64,000 nt of DNA from Bog-257 sp963834135 (GTDB lineage Bacteria > Acidobacteriota > Terriglobia > Terriglobales > Acidobacteriaceae), in NCBI GenBank assembly GCA_963834135.1, contig CAWIAN010000005.1, positions 372,001 through 436,000 of the forward strand. Direction: 5' to 3'. The notes beneath the pieces are model-generated. The model was not told where the DNA came from, searched no databases, and saw only the letters and a program-made list of their open reading frames with translations. The position numbers and the translations under genes were made by a program. Below, in pieces: positions 27,030 through 35,174 of the stretch (the first letter of the stretch is position 1; each line of letters opens with the position of its first letter).

Positions 27030-27169
27030 GGAAAACGACCTCATTTACGTCGATGATTAGCTCTCTTCCTTCCTGTTGCAACACAATTTTTGACACCGGC
27101 CGATGGGCAATTGCTCCAGCGCAGACGTGATCACTGGTTTTGCGTTATCTTTTGGCAACGGGGTGTGTG

Positions 27170-28792
27170 ATGCACGGGGGTGGAGTTCACTCAACCGAAC
27201 TGGTGTTTCTGTCGCTGCTGGCGTTCGTGGCCATCTTTGCCGCCATCGCCCGCAAGCTACAGCGTCCCTACCCGATCGTCCTGGTCATTGCCGGCCTGCT
27301 GCTCAGCTTCTTTCCGCGAGTTCCGAAAGTCGCTCTCAATCCCGACATCATCTTTCTCATCGTGCTGCCGCCGCTGCTGTACTCGGCCGCGTGGACCACC
27401 TCCTGGCGCGACTTCCGCTACAACCTGGTCAGCATTTCCATGTTGGCGATCGGCCTGGTTGCGGCCACTGTCTTCGGAGTCGCGCGCACTGCCCGGTTTG
27501 TCTTTCCCGGGTTTACCTGGCAGTTGGGATTTGTGCTGGGCGCCGTGGTCTCCACCACCGATGCAATCGCCGCCACCTCCATCGCCCGGCGCGTAGGGCT
27601 GCCGCAACGCGTTGTCGACATCCTCGAGGGCGAAAGTCTGGTCAACGACGCCAGCGGTCTGGTGGCACTGGAATTCGGCCTCGCGATGATCATGAAGTCG
27701 CAGGTCGTAACCGTGTCCGGCGCCCTATTACGGCTGGGTTTCCTGTTGCTGGTGGGAATTGCGGTCGGTCTGCTGATCGCCAAGCTGGTGGAGTGGTTCG
27801 AAAAGTTTGTCGATGATGGCCCCATCGAAATCGCGGTCAGCATTCTGGTTCCTTATGTGGCCTATCTCGCGGCTGAAGCAGTACACGGTTCCGGTGTGCT
27901 GGCCGTCGTAACCTGCGGACTCTACCTGAGCCGCCGCAGCGCTCGTTTCTTCTCGCCGCAAGTGCGGCTTCAGGCCTGGGCCGTCTGGGACGCCATGACC
28001 TTCGCGCTGAACGGCCTGGTGTTTGTGCTGATCGGATTGCAGTTGCCGTACGTAATGGCAGGCATCCACTCCTACAGTGTCAGACAGCTGCTGTTTTACG
28101 GCGCCACGTTCAGCGCCCTGCTCATCGTGCTGCGGCTTATGTGGATGTATCCCGGCGCCCACGTTGCGTATTTCATACGCAAGCGGATTCTGCACCAGGA
28201 CTATACCCTGCCTTCCTCGAAGCAGGTCTTCGTGGTTGGCTGGACCGGCATGCGAGGAGTGGTGGCGCTGGCCGCGGCGATGTCTCTGCCCGAAAAACTC
28301 GCCAACGGCGATCCGTTTCCGCAGCGCAATCTGATCATCTTTCTCACCTTCAGCGTCATCCTGGTGACTCTGGTCCTGCAGGGGCTCACCTTGCCGGCAC
28401 TCATTCGCTGGCTGGGTCTTGCCGGTTTCAGCGGGCCCAACTGCGAAGAGCGTGAGGCGCGCCGCATCATGGCCCAGACTGCGCTGGAGCGCCTGGAGCA
28501 GACGCAGCAGCGCGATCGTCCCGAGTTTGCTCCCGTCTACGATGACTTGCGGCAGCATTATCAGCACCGTCTGGCTCTGCTGCAAAACGAAGACAATAAC
28601 CCGGGGAGTGGAATTCCTGGTCACTACGGGCGCTCGCTCGATCTGACGCTGGAGTTGCTACGCTGCGAGCGTGAGGCTGCGCTGGCGCTGCGTGGGGAAG
28701 GCCGCATCAATGATGAAGTGCTGCGCACGCTGGAGCATGAAATGGATTTGCGGGAAAGCGAACTCGCTCTGGCGGCAGAAGCCAGCGCTTAG
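27170..28792 (+). CDS. Na+/H+ antiporter, CPA1 (NhaP-type)
   Basis: The protein has 540 residues and about 12 predicted spans, then a cytoplasmic C-terminal helical tail (about 410-540) rich in Arg/Glu/Leu. The antiporter core is recognisable from STTDAIAATSIARRVGLP, EGESLVNDASGLVALEFG and the later GWTGMRGVVALAAAMSLP. These are hallmarks of CPA1 antiporters exchanging Na+ (or K+) for H+ in pH and salt homeostasis. The ATG at 27170 was chosen; the frame extends to a TTG at 27140. It is divergent from the secreted protein ending at 25461. Confidence 0.9.
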   Translation: MHGGGVHSTELVFLSLLAFVAIFAAIARKLQRPYPIVLVIAGLLLSFFPRVPKVALNPDIIFLIVLPPLLYSAAWTTSWRDFRYNLVSISMLAIGLVAATVFGVARTARFVFPGFTWQLGFVLGAVVSTTDAIAATSIARRVGLPQRVVDILEGESLVNDASGLVALEFGLAMIMKSQVVTVSGALLRLGFLLLVGIAVGLLIAKLVEWFEKFVDDGPIEIAVSILVPYVAYLAAEAVHGSGVLAVVTCGLYLSRRSARFFSPQVRLQAWAVWDAMTFALNGLVFVLIGLQLPYVMAGIHSYSVRQLLFYGATFSALLIVLRLMWMYPGAHVAYFIRKRILHQDYTLPSSKQVFVVGWTGMRGVVALAAAMSLPEKLANGDPFPQRNLIIFLTFSVILVTLVLQGLTLPALIRWLGLAGFSGPNCEEREARRIMAQTALERLEQTQQRDRPEFAPVYDDLRQHYQHRLALLQNEDNNPGSGIPGHYGRSLDLTLELLRCEREAALALRGEGRINDEVLRTLEHEMDLRESELALAAEASA

Positions 28793-28801
28793 CGCTTGCG
28801 G

Positions 28802-29068
28802 TTAGCTCCGCTGGCGCCGTCTGCGGAACTGTGCCGGCCGCGCCTTCTTCGGCTTCTTGATCGCCGTCCAGCGCGCCAGCATCTGCGGCGAAGGCGCAAA
28901 GGCCATCAGCATGGTGAATCCGCCAATCAACACCAGCATCTCGGACGAGCCGGCCAGGTTGTTCTTGGGGAGGGGAAGATCGGGCACTACGGCGTGCGCC
29001 TTGTGCCAGCCGAAAAACATCACTCCCGCGCCGGTGAGAAAGATAGCAATGCGCAACCAAAGCTTCAT
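28802..29068 (-). CDS. Small membrane protein, function unknown
   Basis: The protein has 88 residues with two hydrophobic segments (about 2-20 and 40-58) and a strongly basic C-terminus (KKPKKARPAQFRRRRQRS) that would face the cytoplasm. The ATG at 29068 begins the first span; the open frame runs to 29116 into the neighbouring gene. It lies 28 bp after the membrane protein gene ending at 29097 on the same strand, so the two may be co-transcribed. Confidence 0.55.
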   Translation of the reverse strand: MKLWLRIAIFLTGAGVMFFGWHKAHAVVPDLPLPKNNLAGSSEMLVLIGGFTMLMAFAPSPQMLARWTAIKKPKKARPAQFRRRRQRS

Positions 29069-29096
29069 GGAAACTCCCGCCGACGGAATTGTACGC

Positions 29097-29735
29097 TCAC
29101 AGGATGTTGACGGCACGCGCCGCGAGCAACGCGATCACCGATAAGGAAATCAACGACTGTATCATCATCAGGCCTTTAGCCCAGCGTGAGAGCACGGCCG
29201 TGTCGGTGGGTGAAAACGCGGTGCTGGTGTTGAACGACAGGAAGAGATAATCGACAAACACGGGCGACCATCCCGGTGCGCATGCTTCGGGGCACATCTT
29301 CTGGGGGAAAAGAAACGAACTCTCATAGTCCGGACGCAAGCGCCCCAGAGGTCCCCCGGCATCGAGTTTCCAATACCAGAGCGCGAAGACGATTACGTTG
29401 GTCGTCCACAGCAACGCGGCCGACGTCAGCAGAGTGCCGGGTGGGTCCTTGTGATGTGGCAACCCCTCGACCATCAGCCCGAGCGAACCGACCAGGGCAA
29501 CGGTCAAAGCGCCAAGAGCGATGAACGTCAGGATGCGCGTAACGTTGTGTCGTCCGATGCGATAGCTGAAAGTGATGGGTACGAGCAGGACGAGAATCAC
29601 GACGAACAGCAACCAGCGAGGTCCGACGGACAGCCGCTGAGGCAAAGCGTAGTGAATCCCCGCGTCGGCACCCATGGCAATGAAGGCTGGCCATATCGGC
29701 TCGTAGACTTTTTGGATCTTCTGCGAAACGGTCAT
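29097..29735 (-). CDS. Membrane protein of DUF1345-like/ion-channel-like type
   Basis: The protein has 212 residues and five predicted spans. The C-terminal part, FVDYLFLSFNTSTAFSPTD followed by a long hydrophobic helix, resembles a pore loop plus inner helix of two-transmembrane ion channels. It is also known in uncharacterised membrane proteins of the DUF1345 kind. No filter sequence such as TVGYG is present, so channel activity is only a guess. The ATG at 29735 lies 94 bp from the divergent TauE-type gene. Confidence 0.65.
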   Translation of the reverse strand: MTVSQKIQKVYEPIWPAFIAMGADAGIHYALPQRLSVGPRWLLFVVILVLLVPITFSYRIGRHNVTRILTFIALGALTVALVGSLGLMVEGLPHHKDPPGTLLTSAALLWTTNVIVFALWYWKLDAGGPLGRLRPDYESSFLFPQKMCPEACAPGWSPVFVDYLFLSFNTSTAFSPTDTAVLSRWAKGLMMIQSLISLSVIALLAARAVNIL

Positions 29736-29828
29736 GGTGTGCTACGGCACGAGGGTATCACTAACTCGTTTTCGAGGTCCGCAAAATCCGGCGAAAAGAA
29801 CAACCTTCGCTAATGAGAAAATCACTCT

Positions 29829-30596
29829 GTGGGGTCTTTTGCGCTGGGCAGTTCCTGGTTCACGGCGACGGCGGTGCAGGTGTTCGTGGTCGTCTTCGTC
29901 GCCACACTCATCCGCTCGGCATTCGGCTTTGGAGAGGCGCTGATCGCAGTACCTCTACTGGCTCTGCGGCTGCCTCTTGAAGTCGCGGCGCCGCTCGCGG
30001 TCCTCGTCTCGATCACTATCGCGCTGATTGTCGTCGTGCAGGACTGGCGCAAGATTCACGTACGCAGCATGGGATGGCTGATGGCCGCTACCGTGTTCGG
30101 CATCCCGCTAGGGCTTTTGCTGCTGACCAGCACGCATCAGCAGCTCACCAAGGCAGTGCTGGCGCTTGTGATCATCGCGTTCTCCACCTATTCGCTTCTC
30201 GGCCAGCGGCCGCCTGAGCTCACGAAGGACAGTATGCCGTGGTTAATCGGCTGCGGATTTGTGGCTGGCATCATGGGAGGGGCCTACGGCATGAACGGCC
30301 CGCCGCTGGCAATCTACGGCTCGATGCGGCGATGGTCGGCGCAACATTTTCGCGCGACGCTGCAGGGATATTTTCTGCCCGCCAGTATTTTGGGCATGGC
30401 CGGCTATTGGCTAAAAGGACTGTGGGTGCCCGCCGTCACGCATTACTATCTCTTCTCGCTGCCCGCGATGCTGCCGGCAATTTGGCTGGGACGCTGGCTG
30501 AATCATCGCCTCCACGGCGAGGCCTTTTTGAAATACGTTTATGCCGGATTGTGCGCCGTGGGCTCGATTCTGCTGGTGCAGGCATTCCGACGGTAG
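29829..30596 (+). CDS. TauE/SafE family sulfite/sulfonate exporter-like permease
   Basis: The protein has 255 residues and seven to eight predicted spans. The N-terminal signature FVATLIRSAFGFGEALIAVP and the internal repeat GCGFVAGIMGGAYGMNGPP (the two related halves of TauE/SafE proteins) identify the family. Members export sulfite, sulfoacetate or other small anions. The start is GTG. Nothing in the neighbourhood narrows the substrate. Confidence 0.87.
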   Translation: MGSFALGSSWFTATAVQVFVVVFVATLIRSAFGFGEALIAVPLLALRLPLEVAAPLAVLVSITIALIVVVQDWRKIHVRSMGWLMAATVFGIPLGLLLLTSTHQQLTKAVLALVIIAFSTYSLLGQRPPELTKDSMPWLIGCGFVAGIMGGAYGMNGPPLAIYGSMRRWSAQHFRATLQGYFLPASILGMAGYWLKGLWVPAVTHYYLFSLPAMLPAIWLGRWLNHRLHGEAFLKYVYAGLCAVGSILLVQAFRR

Positions 30597-30607
30597 TGTT
30601 GGAGGCG

Positions 30608-32029
30608 TCACCGCTGCTTACCGAATGGGCGCACCCGCAGGAACATCACGACTCCCACGGGATGATTGCCGTAAATCTGCGCAAGCCGTCCGCCGTCCTG
30701 GTACAGCGTGACCTGCGCGCCTAGCGCGGTTGCGAGGTGCGGAATCAGGTTGAAGTCGCGATCGTACCCGGTGGTGTAGGCCTGCACCCGGCCGATGATG
30801 CTCTCGTGAAAATCTGGCGGCTCGAACTGATCCTTTAACAACAACTCGTTGGTACGGTCGACATTTTCAATTCGCGTCCAGATGTAGTTGTTTTCGGCAA
30901 AGCGAAGCGTCGACTCCAGCAGGTAGCCGTTCCACACCAACCCTGTCTGCACGACGCGATTTCGTCCCCAGATCAAACTGCTGGCCCAGTTGCCGTGAGC
31001 GATCGGCCGGTTGTACATGATGGAGGCGGTCATGCGTTGGATGTTGTCTTCCGGCGAGAGCGCCTCCGGGCTGCTAAGGTACGCGAACGAATATTGCGCG
31101 CTCCAGTTCTGCCCGGGCTGGACAGTCAGCCGCGTCGACCAGGAGTTGATGGCGCCGGAGTCGATGTTCCAGCGAAATTCATCCGGCTCGCGCCCGTGAA
31201 ACCCCGAAGCTTCCAGACGCACCATGGAGTGAGTCAGGCCCAGCGTAACCACGTCGTCGGCAATGTGCGTTGAGTCCTCCAGGTGATGGCCGAGCGGCGC
31301 GATAGGATCCTCCGATGCCGACGCGCGGTGCGGATACGCTGTCGGGCCCATCGCCGGGTCGCCCACGGGAGCTGCATAGAACGAGAGCAGCGTGCGCTCG
31401 CCGAGATTGAGGTCGTACAGCGCCGCCACCTCCATGAAGAAATCATGCGGATGCTGGCCGTCGACGATCGGCTTGCCGTAGGCGGTCTCGCCTTGCTGGA
31501 ATAGTTCGGGATAGTAGCGCCCGGTAATCGTCGCCGGTTCCAGGCTCAACATGGTGCGGGCGGTGAAGGTTCCCCACCCGAGTTTTCGCTGTGCCATCGG
31601 CATAAACCAGTTGGTGGAGAACACCTTGTCGGCGCCGCGCGGGCCCGACTGCTGCTGCGCGTTGAGGAAGGCCACACCGTGCAGCATCAGCGTCCACGAG
31701 CCTTTCATGGTCATGAGCATGGGGACGGGCGTGGAGTTGGGCTCTGCGCTGGTGCCGGAAGTCGTGTGCTGCGTGATCTCTTCGATCAGCGTCGCCGGCT
31801 TGGCGCCCATCTGCATCGGCGTCGACAAGCCCGTCATGGGATGCGCGCTCTTCTGATCGTCGCCGCTCTGTTCGCTCGATTGCTGCATCGTGGGCATTCC
31901 GGTCATGGATTGCGGCGACTGATCGCCTGCATTGCCCGATGTCGAGGAGCCTTGCTGCGCTGCCGCGCTCAGCACGTACGACGTCGCGAGAAAAAGTATT
32001 ACGAGGGATTTTTGGGATACAGAAAACAT
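30608..32029 (-). CDS. Outer-membrane beta-barrel-like protein with Met-rich N-terminus
   Basis: The protein has 473 residues. It has a signal peptide (about 1-24, ending AAAQ), a Met/Ser/Gln-rich stretch with several PMTG and MxM patterns (about 40-75), then alternating beta-strand sequence to an aromatic/basic end (MFLRVRPFGKQR). The strands (for example WSTRLTVQPGQNWSAQYSFAY and SSLIWGRNRVVQTGLVWNGY) suggest a barrel of 14-16 strands. Met-rich sequences and a Cys/His-rich neighbour suggest a copper connection, but that is inference. A frame with the same start upstream encodes the small partner at 32110. Confidence 0.65.
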   Translation of the reverse strand: MFSVSQKSLVILFLATSYVLSAAAQQGSSTSGNAGDQSPQSMTGMPTMQQSSEQSGDDQKSAHPMTGLSTPMQMGAKPATLIEEITQHTTSGTSAEPNSTPVPMLMTMKGSWTLMLHGVAFLNAQQQSGPRGADKVFSTNWFMPMAQRKLGWGTFTARTMLSLEPATITGRYYPELFQQGETAYGKPIVDGQHPHDFFMEVAALYDLNLGERTLLSFYAAPVGDPAMGPTAYPHRASASEDPIAPLGHHLEDSTHIADDVVTLGLTHSMVRLEASGFHGREPDEFRWNIDSGAINSWSTRLTVQPGQNWSAQYSFAYLSSPEALSPEDNIQRMTASIMYNRPIAHGNWASSLIWGRNRVVQTGLVWNGYLLESTLRFAENNYIWTRIENVDRTNELLLKDQFEPPDFHESIIGRVQAYTTGYDRDFNLIPHLATALGAQVTLYQDGGRLAQIYGNHPVGVVMFLRVRPFGKQR

Positions 32030-32109
32030 CGCCTCTCCGGTTCCGTCTGGAGATGGGAGTCAACTTGCGGCACGAATGCGCGCCAACTCTGTCGGAGATG
32101 GAGACGGAA

Positions 32110-32430
32110 TCAGATGCGAAGAACGGAAGGCGGCGGGGAAGAGAACGTGATCGCAGGCGACGGCCGAACGGAGGCGGCGTACCTGATCAAGGGAGTCCAG
32201 TCGGCAGCCGCGAGGGAAACGACCTCAAGTGCGGTTTCGTGAAGCGTGACCTGCAACGCGGCCGGTCCTTGCGGCGTACTGCTGCAGCAGCTGTGCCCCG
32301 TCATGCCCCCTCGGTGTTGATGGCACGTGGATGGCGACGCTGCGTTTGCCAAGGGCAGGCAGATCGCCGGCAACAGGATGAGCAACATCAGCACCAGGAT
32401 TAGCGCCGCGAATTTGCGCGAGAGTCCCAT
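32110..32430 (-). CDS. Small secreted Cys/His-containing protein
   Basis: The protein has 106 residues. It has a signal peptide (about 1-30, ALILVLMLLILLPAICLPLANA), then a short cluster STCHQHRGGMTGHSCCSS (3 Cys, 3 His, 1 Met) that could bind a metal such as copper, and a soluble remainder. It lies 80 bp upstream of the barrel protein on the same strand and is probably the first gene of a two-gene unit. No family recognised. Confidence 0.6.
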   Translation of the reverse strand: MGLSRKFAALILVLMLLILLPAICLPLANAASPSTCHQHRGGMTGHSCCSSTPQGPAALQVTLHETALEVVSLAAADWTPLIRYAASVRPSPAITFSSPPPSVLRI

Positions 32431-32510
32431 CAGCAGTTTCTATCATGCCACAACGGGGGAAGTAGCAATTAGTAATTGGCAAAAACCCACGGTCTGGGAC
32501 GAGGCCCTCA

Positions 32511-32634
32511 CGGGCTGAAGCCCGCTTTTGTGAAGCATTGAACGACACGGCTAAAGCTGTGCCCTTCAAGACAAAACCGCCCTTTTCAAGGTAAAGCCGT
32601 GCATTTCAAACTGAAGCCGCGCCCTTTCAAACCG
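32511..32634. repeat. Degenerate palindromic repeat cluster (GAAGCCGTGCCC type)
   Basis: CGGGCTGAAGCCCG (32511-32524) and successive units CGGCTAAAGCTGTGCCCTT, GGTAAAGCCGTGCATTTC and ACTGAAGCCGCGCCCTTTC form a run of four related units. The same unit (GGCTGAAGCCGTGCCCTTTC) is the core of the 140-bp elements at 33484 and 61702. Confidence 0.6.
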
Positions 32635-32695
32635 TAGGTTTCGCGAAAATCTCCTGTCGAAGAGCGAAAGGCGAATGGCGAAGAGCGTCATTTTG

Positions 32696-32737
32696 TGACG
32701 TACGTCATAGATTGGCCGGTCGCCCGCGAGATATATT
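32696..32737 (+). promoter_or_regulatory. Palindromic operator-like site and -10 candidate before nuoA
   Basis: TGACGTACGTCA is a perfect 12-bp palindrome (32696-32707). TATATT (32732-32737) is a -10 candidate; no clear -35 box is at the right spacing. Transcription from there would start near 32744, which favours nuoA starts at 32774 or 32804 over the ATG at 32750. Confidence 0.4.
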
Positions 32738-32803
32738 GACGCGTTCAACATGCCTGGTCGCGCCGCGCGGATCATGTCGCAGCCGGCCGCGAAAGACTCA
32801 CGT

Positions 32804-33160
32804 ATGCCGCAGAATTACGTACCGATTTTCATCTTCGCCTTCGTTGCCTTTTTGGTTGCCGCCGGAACCGTGGCCCTGTGCACGCTGATCCGCCCGAAGA
32901 ACCCCTCCGAAACCAAGCTGATGCCCTACGAGTGCGGCATCACGCCCTTCGACAACGCGCGCGGGCGCTACACCGTGCGTTTCTACATCGTTGCCATCCT
33001 CTTCGTTGTCTTCGACGTCGAGACCATCTTCCTGTTTCCCTGGGCGGTGCAGTTCAAGCTGCTCGGCCTGTTTGGGTTGCTGGAGATGATGATCTTCCTC
33101 GGCATCCTGATCGTGGGATACATCTGGATATGGAAGAAGGGCGCGCTGGAGTGGGTGTAG
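32804..33160 (+). CDS. nuoA: NADH-quinone oxidoreductase subunit A
   Basis: This 118-residue membrane subunit of respiratory complex I has three predicted spans. Family signatures are LMPYECGITPFDNARGRYTV and FYIVAILFVVFDVETIFLFP. NuoA sits in the membrane arm near the quinone chamber. I chose the ATG at 32804 because MPQNYVPIF matches the usual N-terminus; upstream in-frame ATGs at 32774 and 32750 are possible. The next nuo gene on this strand is nuoC, 4 kb away; repeats and two opposite-strand genes intervene, and no nuoB is found. Confidence 0.92.
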   Translation: MPQNYVPIFIFAFVAFLVAAGTVALCTLIRPKNPSETKLMPYECGITPFDNARGRYTVRFYIVAILFVVFDVETIFLFPWAVQFKLLGLFGLLEMMIFLGILIVGYIWIWKKGALEWV

Positions 33161-33250
33161 GGAAGGCCGCTGTCGGCTGTCCGCTGTCGGCTATCGCCTA
33201 AATTAAGACAACCCGACTTGTCGTTCATTTGATCCCCAAACAGCACATGG

Positions 33251-33404
33251 TGTCATCCTGAGCGTAGCGTCCGCCTTGTCTTTCCGCCGCTGATCTTGCG
33301 GCGGGCGGACGCGGAGTGGAAGGACCCCTATTGCAACGATCCTGCCGCGCATAACGGTCCTTCGATTTCGTTCGCCTCACGGCTCACTCCGCTCAGGATG
33401 ACAC
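33251..33404. repeat. Palindromic element with TGTCATCCTGAGCG ends
   Basis: TGTCATCCTGAGCG (33251-33264) and CGCTCAGGATGACA (33390-33403) are exact inverted termini. The interior has AAGGACCCCTATTGCAA and GGTCCTTCGA. The same termini and interior words bound the insert in the 3' end of nuoM (47292-47438). Confidence 0.8.
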
Positions 33405-33483
33405 CAAGGAAACCGGGACTGTGCTCGGGAGAGCGGCGCTTCAGCGCCGTGTCAAACAGGACCCTCATCAAGCTTGGGCTTTA

Positions 33484-33676
33484 GAGATTGCTAAGAAACT
33501 CCAAAACGGAGGGCTCGTCGGCCTGAAGGCCGCCTCTCCCAAACCAAGACAAAGGACTAAGGCGGCGGCACGGCTGAAGCCGTGCCCTTTCAAAACCGCC
33601 GGCACCGAGTTTCTTAGCAGTCTGTGTAGCCGTGCCCTTTCAAGACCTCTGGACATCGGGTTTGCAGCAGCCTGTG
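33484..33676. repeat. 140-bp element with terminal inverted repeats plus duplicated right end
   Basis: The left end, ATTGCTAAGAAACTC, pairs with the right end, GAGTTTCTTAGCAGT (to 33624). The interior has CGGCCTGAAGGCCG and GGCTGAAGCCGTGCCCTTTC. A second copy of the right half follows at 33629-33676. It is closely related to the element at 61702-61841. Confidence 0.8.
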
Positions 33677-33700
33677 AAGCTCCCAAGATGCCCTCGATCC

Positions 33701-35152
33701 TCAAAACTGCGGCGGCGCGGCCGGCAACGCCTTGGAGCTGATGCCTTCGCACGTGCCGTTGCTCACCGTCACGTTGCCCACCGCATCCAGCTTCACTGTC
33801 CAGACGCTGTCATAGTCCGTCGAGGACCATGCCGGCGCCGGCTGGTTGTCGCCGTGATAGCTTGCCAGCAACGCATTGACCGCCGGTTGGATGAATTGGT
33901 AAGCCCACGCCACCAGCACGCTCTTGTTAGAGAATTTTCCGCCACTAAAGAAAAAGTCGCTGGTCTGCTGAGCGTTGGCCGCCGGATCGGAGAGTTCGAA
34001 GCTGGTGACCAGCTGATACGGCAGGTTGTTGGCGATGGCGTAGGGTACAGCAGTCAAGGCCGGCGCTACCGATGACCAGGTGTGGTCGCCCGAGGAATCG
34101 AAGGAGCCCGGGCCAAACTGCGAAGGGTCGATGGAATAGACCTCCTGGGGAGCGATCTTGCCGCGGAGGGCATTGGGAAGATCCAGCGCACGCCACTGTC
34201 CCGCACCGACGTAGTTGTTGTCGTTCCAGTAGTCCTTCGGATGCGCGTCGGCATGCCGGATGATGTAGAGGGTTTCGTTGGTATTGACGCCCGCCGGAAC
34301 CACAGCCCCACCCTGCCCGCCGGTTACGGGGATGGAGAAGTAGGTCGCGCAAGGCGCGCCGGCCGGTGGCGGCGACAGCGCCGGATAGGTGGAGGGCGGG
34401 GTTATCTGCGTGTCATAGGTGCTCAGGCCGGCGCTTCCCGACGGCGGGATGGAAATCGCGTAGACAAAATTTGGACTGATATAGCCGGTTGGGAGGCTGA
34501 GGTTATAGCCCTCGCTCCGGTTCACGCCGGCCATCATGCCGCTTACTGTCTCCCATGGCGCCGAGAAGACATAGAACCCCGGCACATTTTGCCTCACGAG
34601 GCCAGTCACCAGGGCTTCGTTGTCGCCGCCCTTGTCGTTGAAATCCAGTCCCTGGCAATTGCTGCAGAACGCCGCCGGTGAAACCACTCCGCTGGGCACG
34701 GACTCCGCCGAATACGATGTGTTGAGAGGATAGCTGTGGCCGGCATACGCGGGGCCGATCGTGGGGTAGGACAGCGTGATCTGGTTCAGCATGGCGAACT
34801 GCTGGATCGTCTCCAGCCCGACCATGTCGGGATACTCGTTTCGCGTTTGGAGATGCGTCATCGGCTCGAGCGCGTAAATCTGCGTCACATTCTGATTTCC
34901 CAGCACCTGCTGCTGCAGAAACGCCGCCATCAGCAGCGATCGCTGGAGGCCCTGACTGGTGAGGTTGGCGGTCGTGGAATTGATGTCCCCGGGAGCGTGG
35001 TGCGCCAAATCCTCACTGGCCACGAAGATCAGATTGACGTTGCTGGAGCTGAGCGGACCAGGAGCCGGCGGCGCTGCGTTGCCGCCGCATCCAGTGAGCA
35101 GCGTAAGCGCAAGGCTCAAGCACAGCGGAAATGTAAGCCGAGGCTGCTTCAT
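33701..35152 (-). CDS. Lipoprotein with histidine-phosphatase-like region
   Basis: The protein has 483 residues with a lipoprotein signal peptide (lipobox LTGCGG around residue 22). The sequence LYIIRHADAHP in the middle matches the RHG-type active-site motif of histidine phosphatases, with the usual G replaced by A. A repeat region rich in Ser/Thr/Tyr fills the rest. It is probably an outer-membrane-anchored or periplasmic phosphatase-like protein. The ATG at 35152 lies 22 bp after the metallophosphoesterase on the same strand, so the two form an operon placed between nuoA and nuoC. Confidence 0.7.
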   Translation of the reverse strand: MKQPRLTFPLCLSLALTLLTGCGGNAAPPAPGPLSSSNVNLIFVASEDLAHHAPGDINSTTANLTSQGLQRSLLMAAFLQQQVLGNQNVTQIYALEPMTHLQTRNEYPDMVGLETIQQFAMLNQITLSYPTIGPAYAGHSYPLNTSYSAESVPSGVVSPAAFCSNCQGLDFNDKGGDNEALVTGLVRQNVPGFYVFSAPWETVSGMMAGVNRSEGYNLSLPTGYISPNFVYAISIPPSGSAGLSTYDTQITPPSTYPALSPPPAGAPCATYFSIPVTGGQGGAVVPAGVNTNETLYIIRHADAHPKDYWNDNNYVGAGQWRALDLPNALRGKIAPQEVYSIDPSQFGPGSFDSSGDHTWSSVAPALTAVPYAIANNLPYQLVTSFELSDPAANAQQTSDFFFSGGKFSNKSVLVAWAYQFIQPAVNALLASYHGDNQPAPAWSSTDYDSVWTVKLDAVGNVTVSNGTCEGISSKALPAAPPQF

Positions 35153-35174
35153 AACGCGATACGTCCTTTCCCGG

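Larger units (their letters stand above)
32431..32803. other. Intergenic region before nuoA with degenerate repeats and a palindromic site
   Basis: The left half holds repeated CGGGCTGAAGCCCG/GGCTAAAGCTGTGCC-type units (32511-32634). A short purine-rich segment at 32660-32687 is of a kind also found near nuoM. The right part holds a TGACGTACGTCA palindrome and an AT-rich -10-like box. No gene is supported. Confidence 0.5.
33161..33700. other. Repeat-filled region after nuoA
   Basis: This 540-bp stretch holds no gene. It contains a GTCATCCTGAGCG-ended palindromic element (33251-33404) and a 140-bp TIR element with a duplicated right end (33484-33676), described separately. Short GCTGTCGG-type direct repeats lie at 33168-33195. 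Confidence 0.6.
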
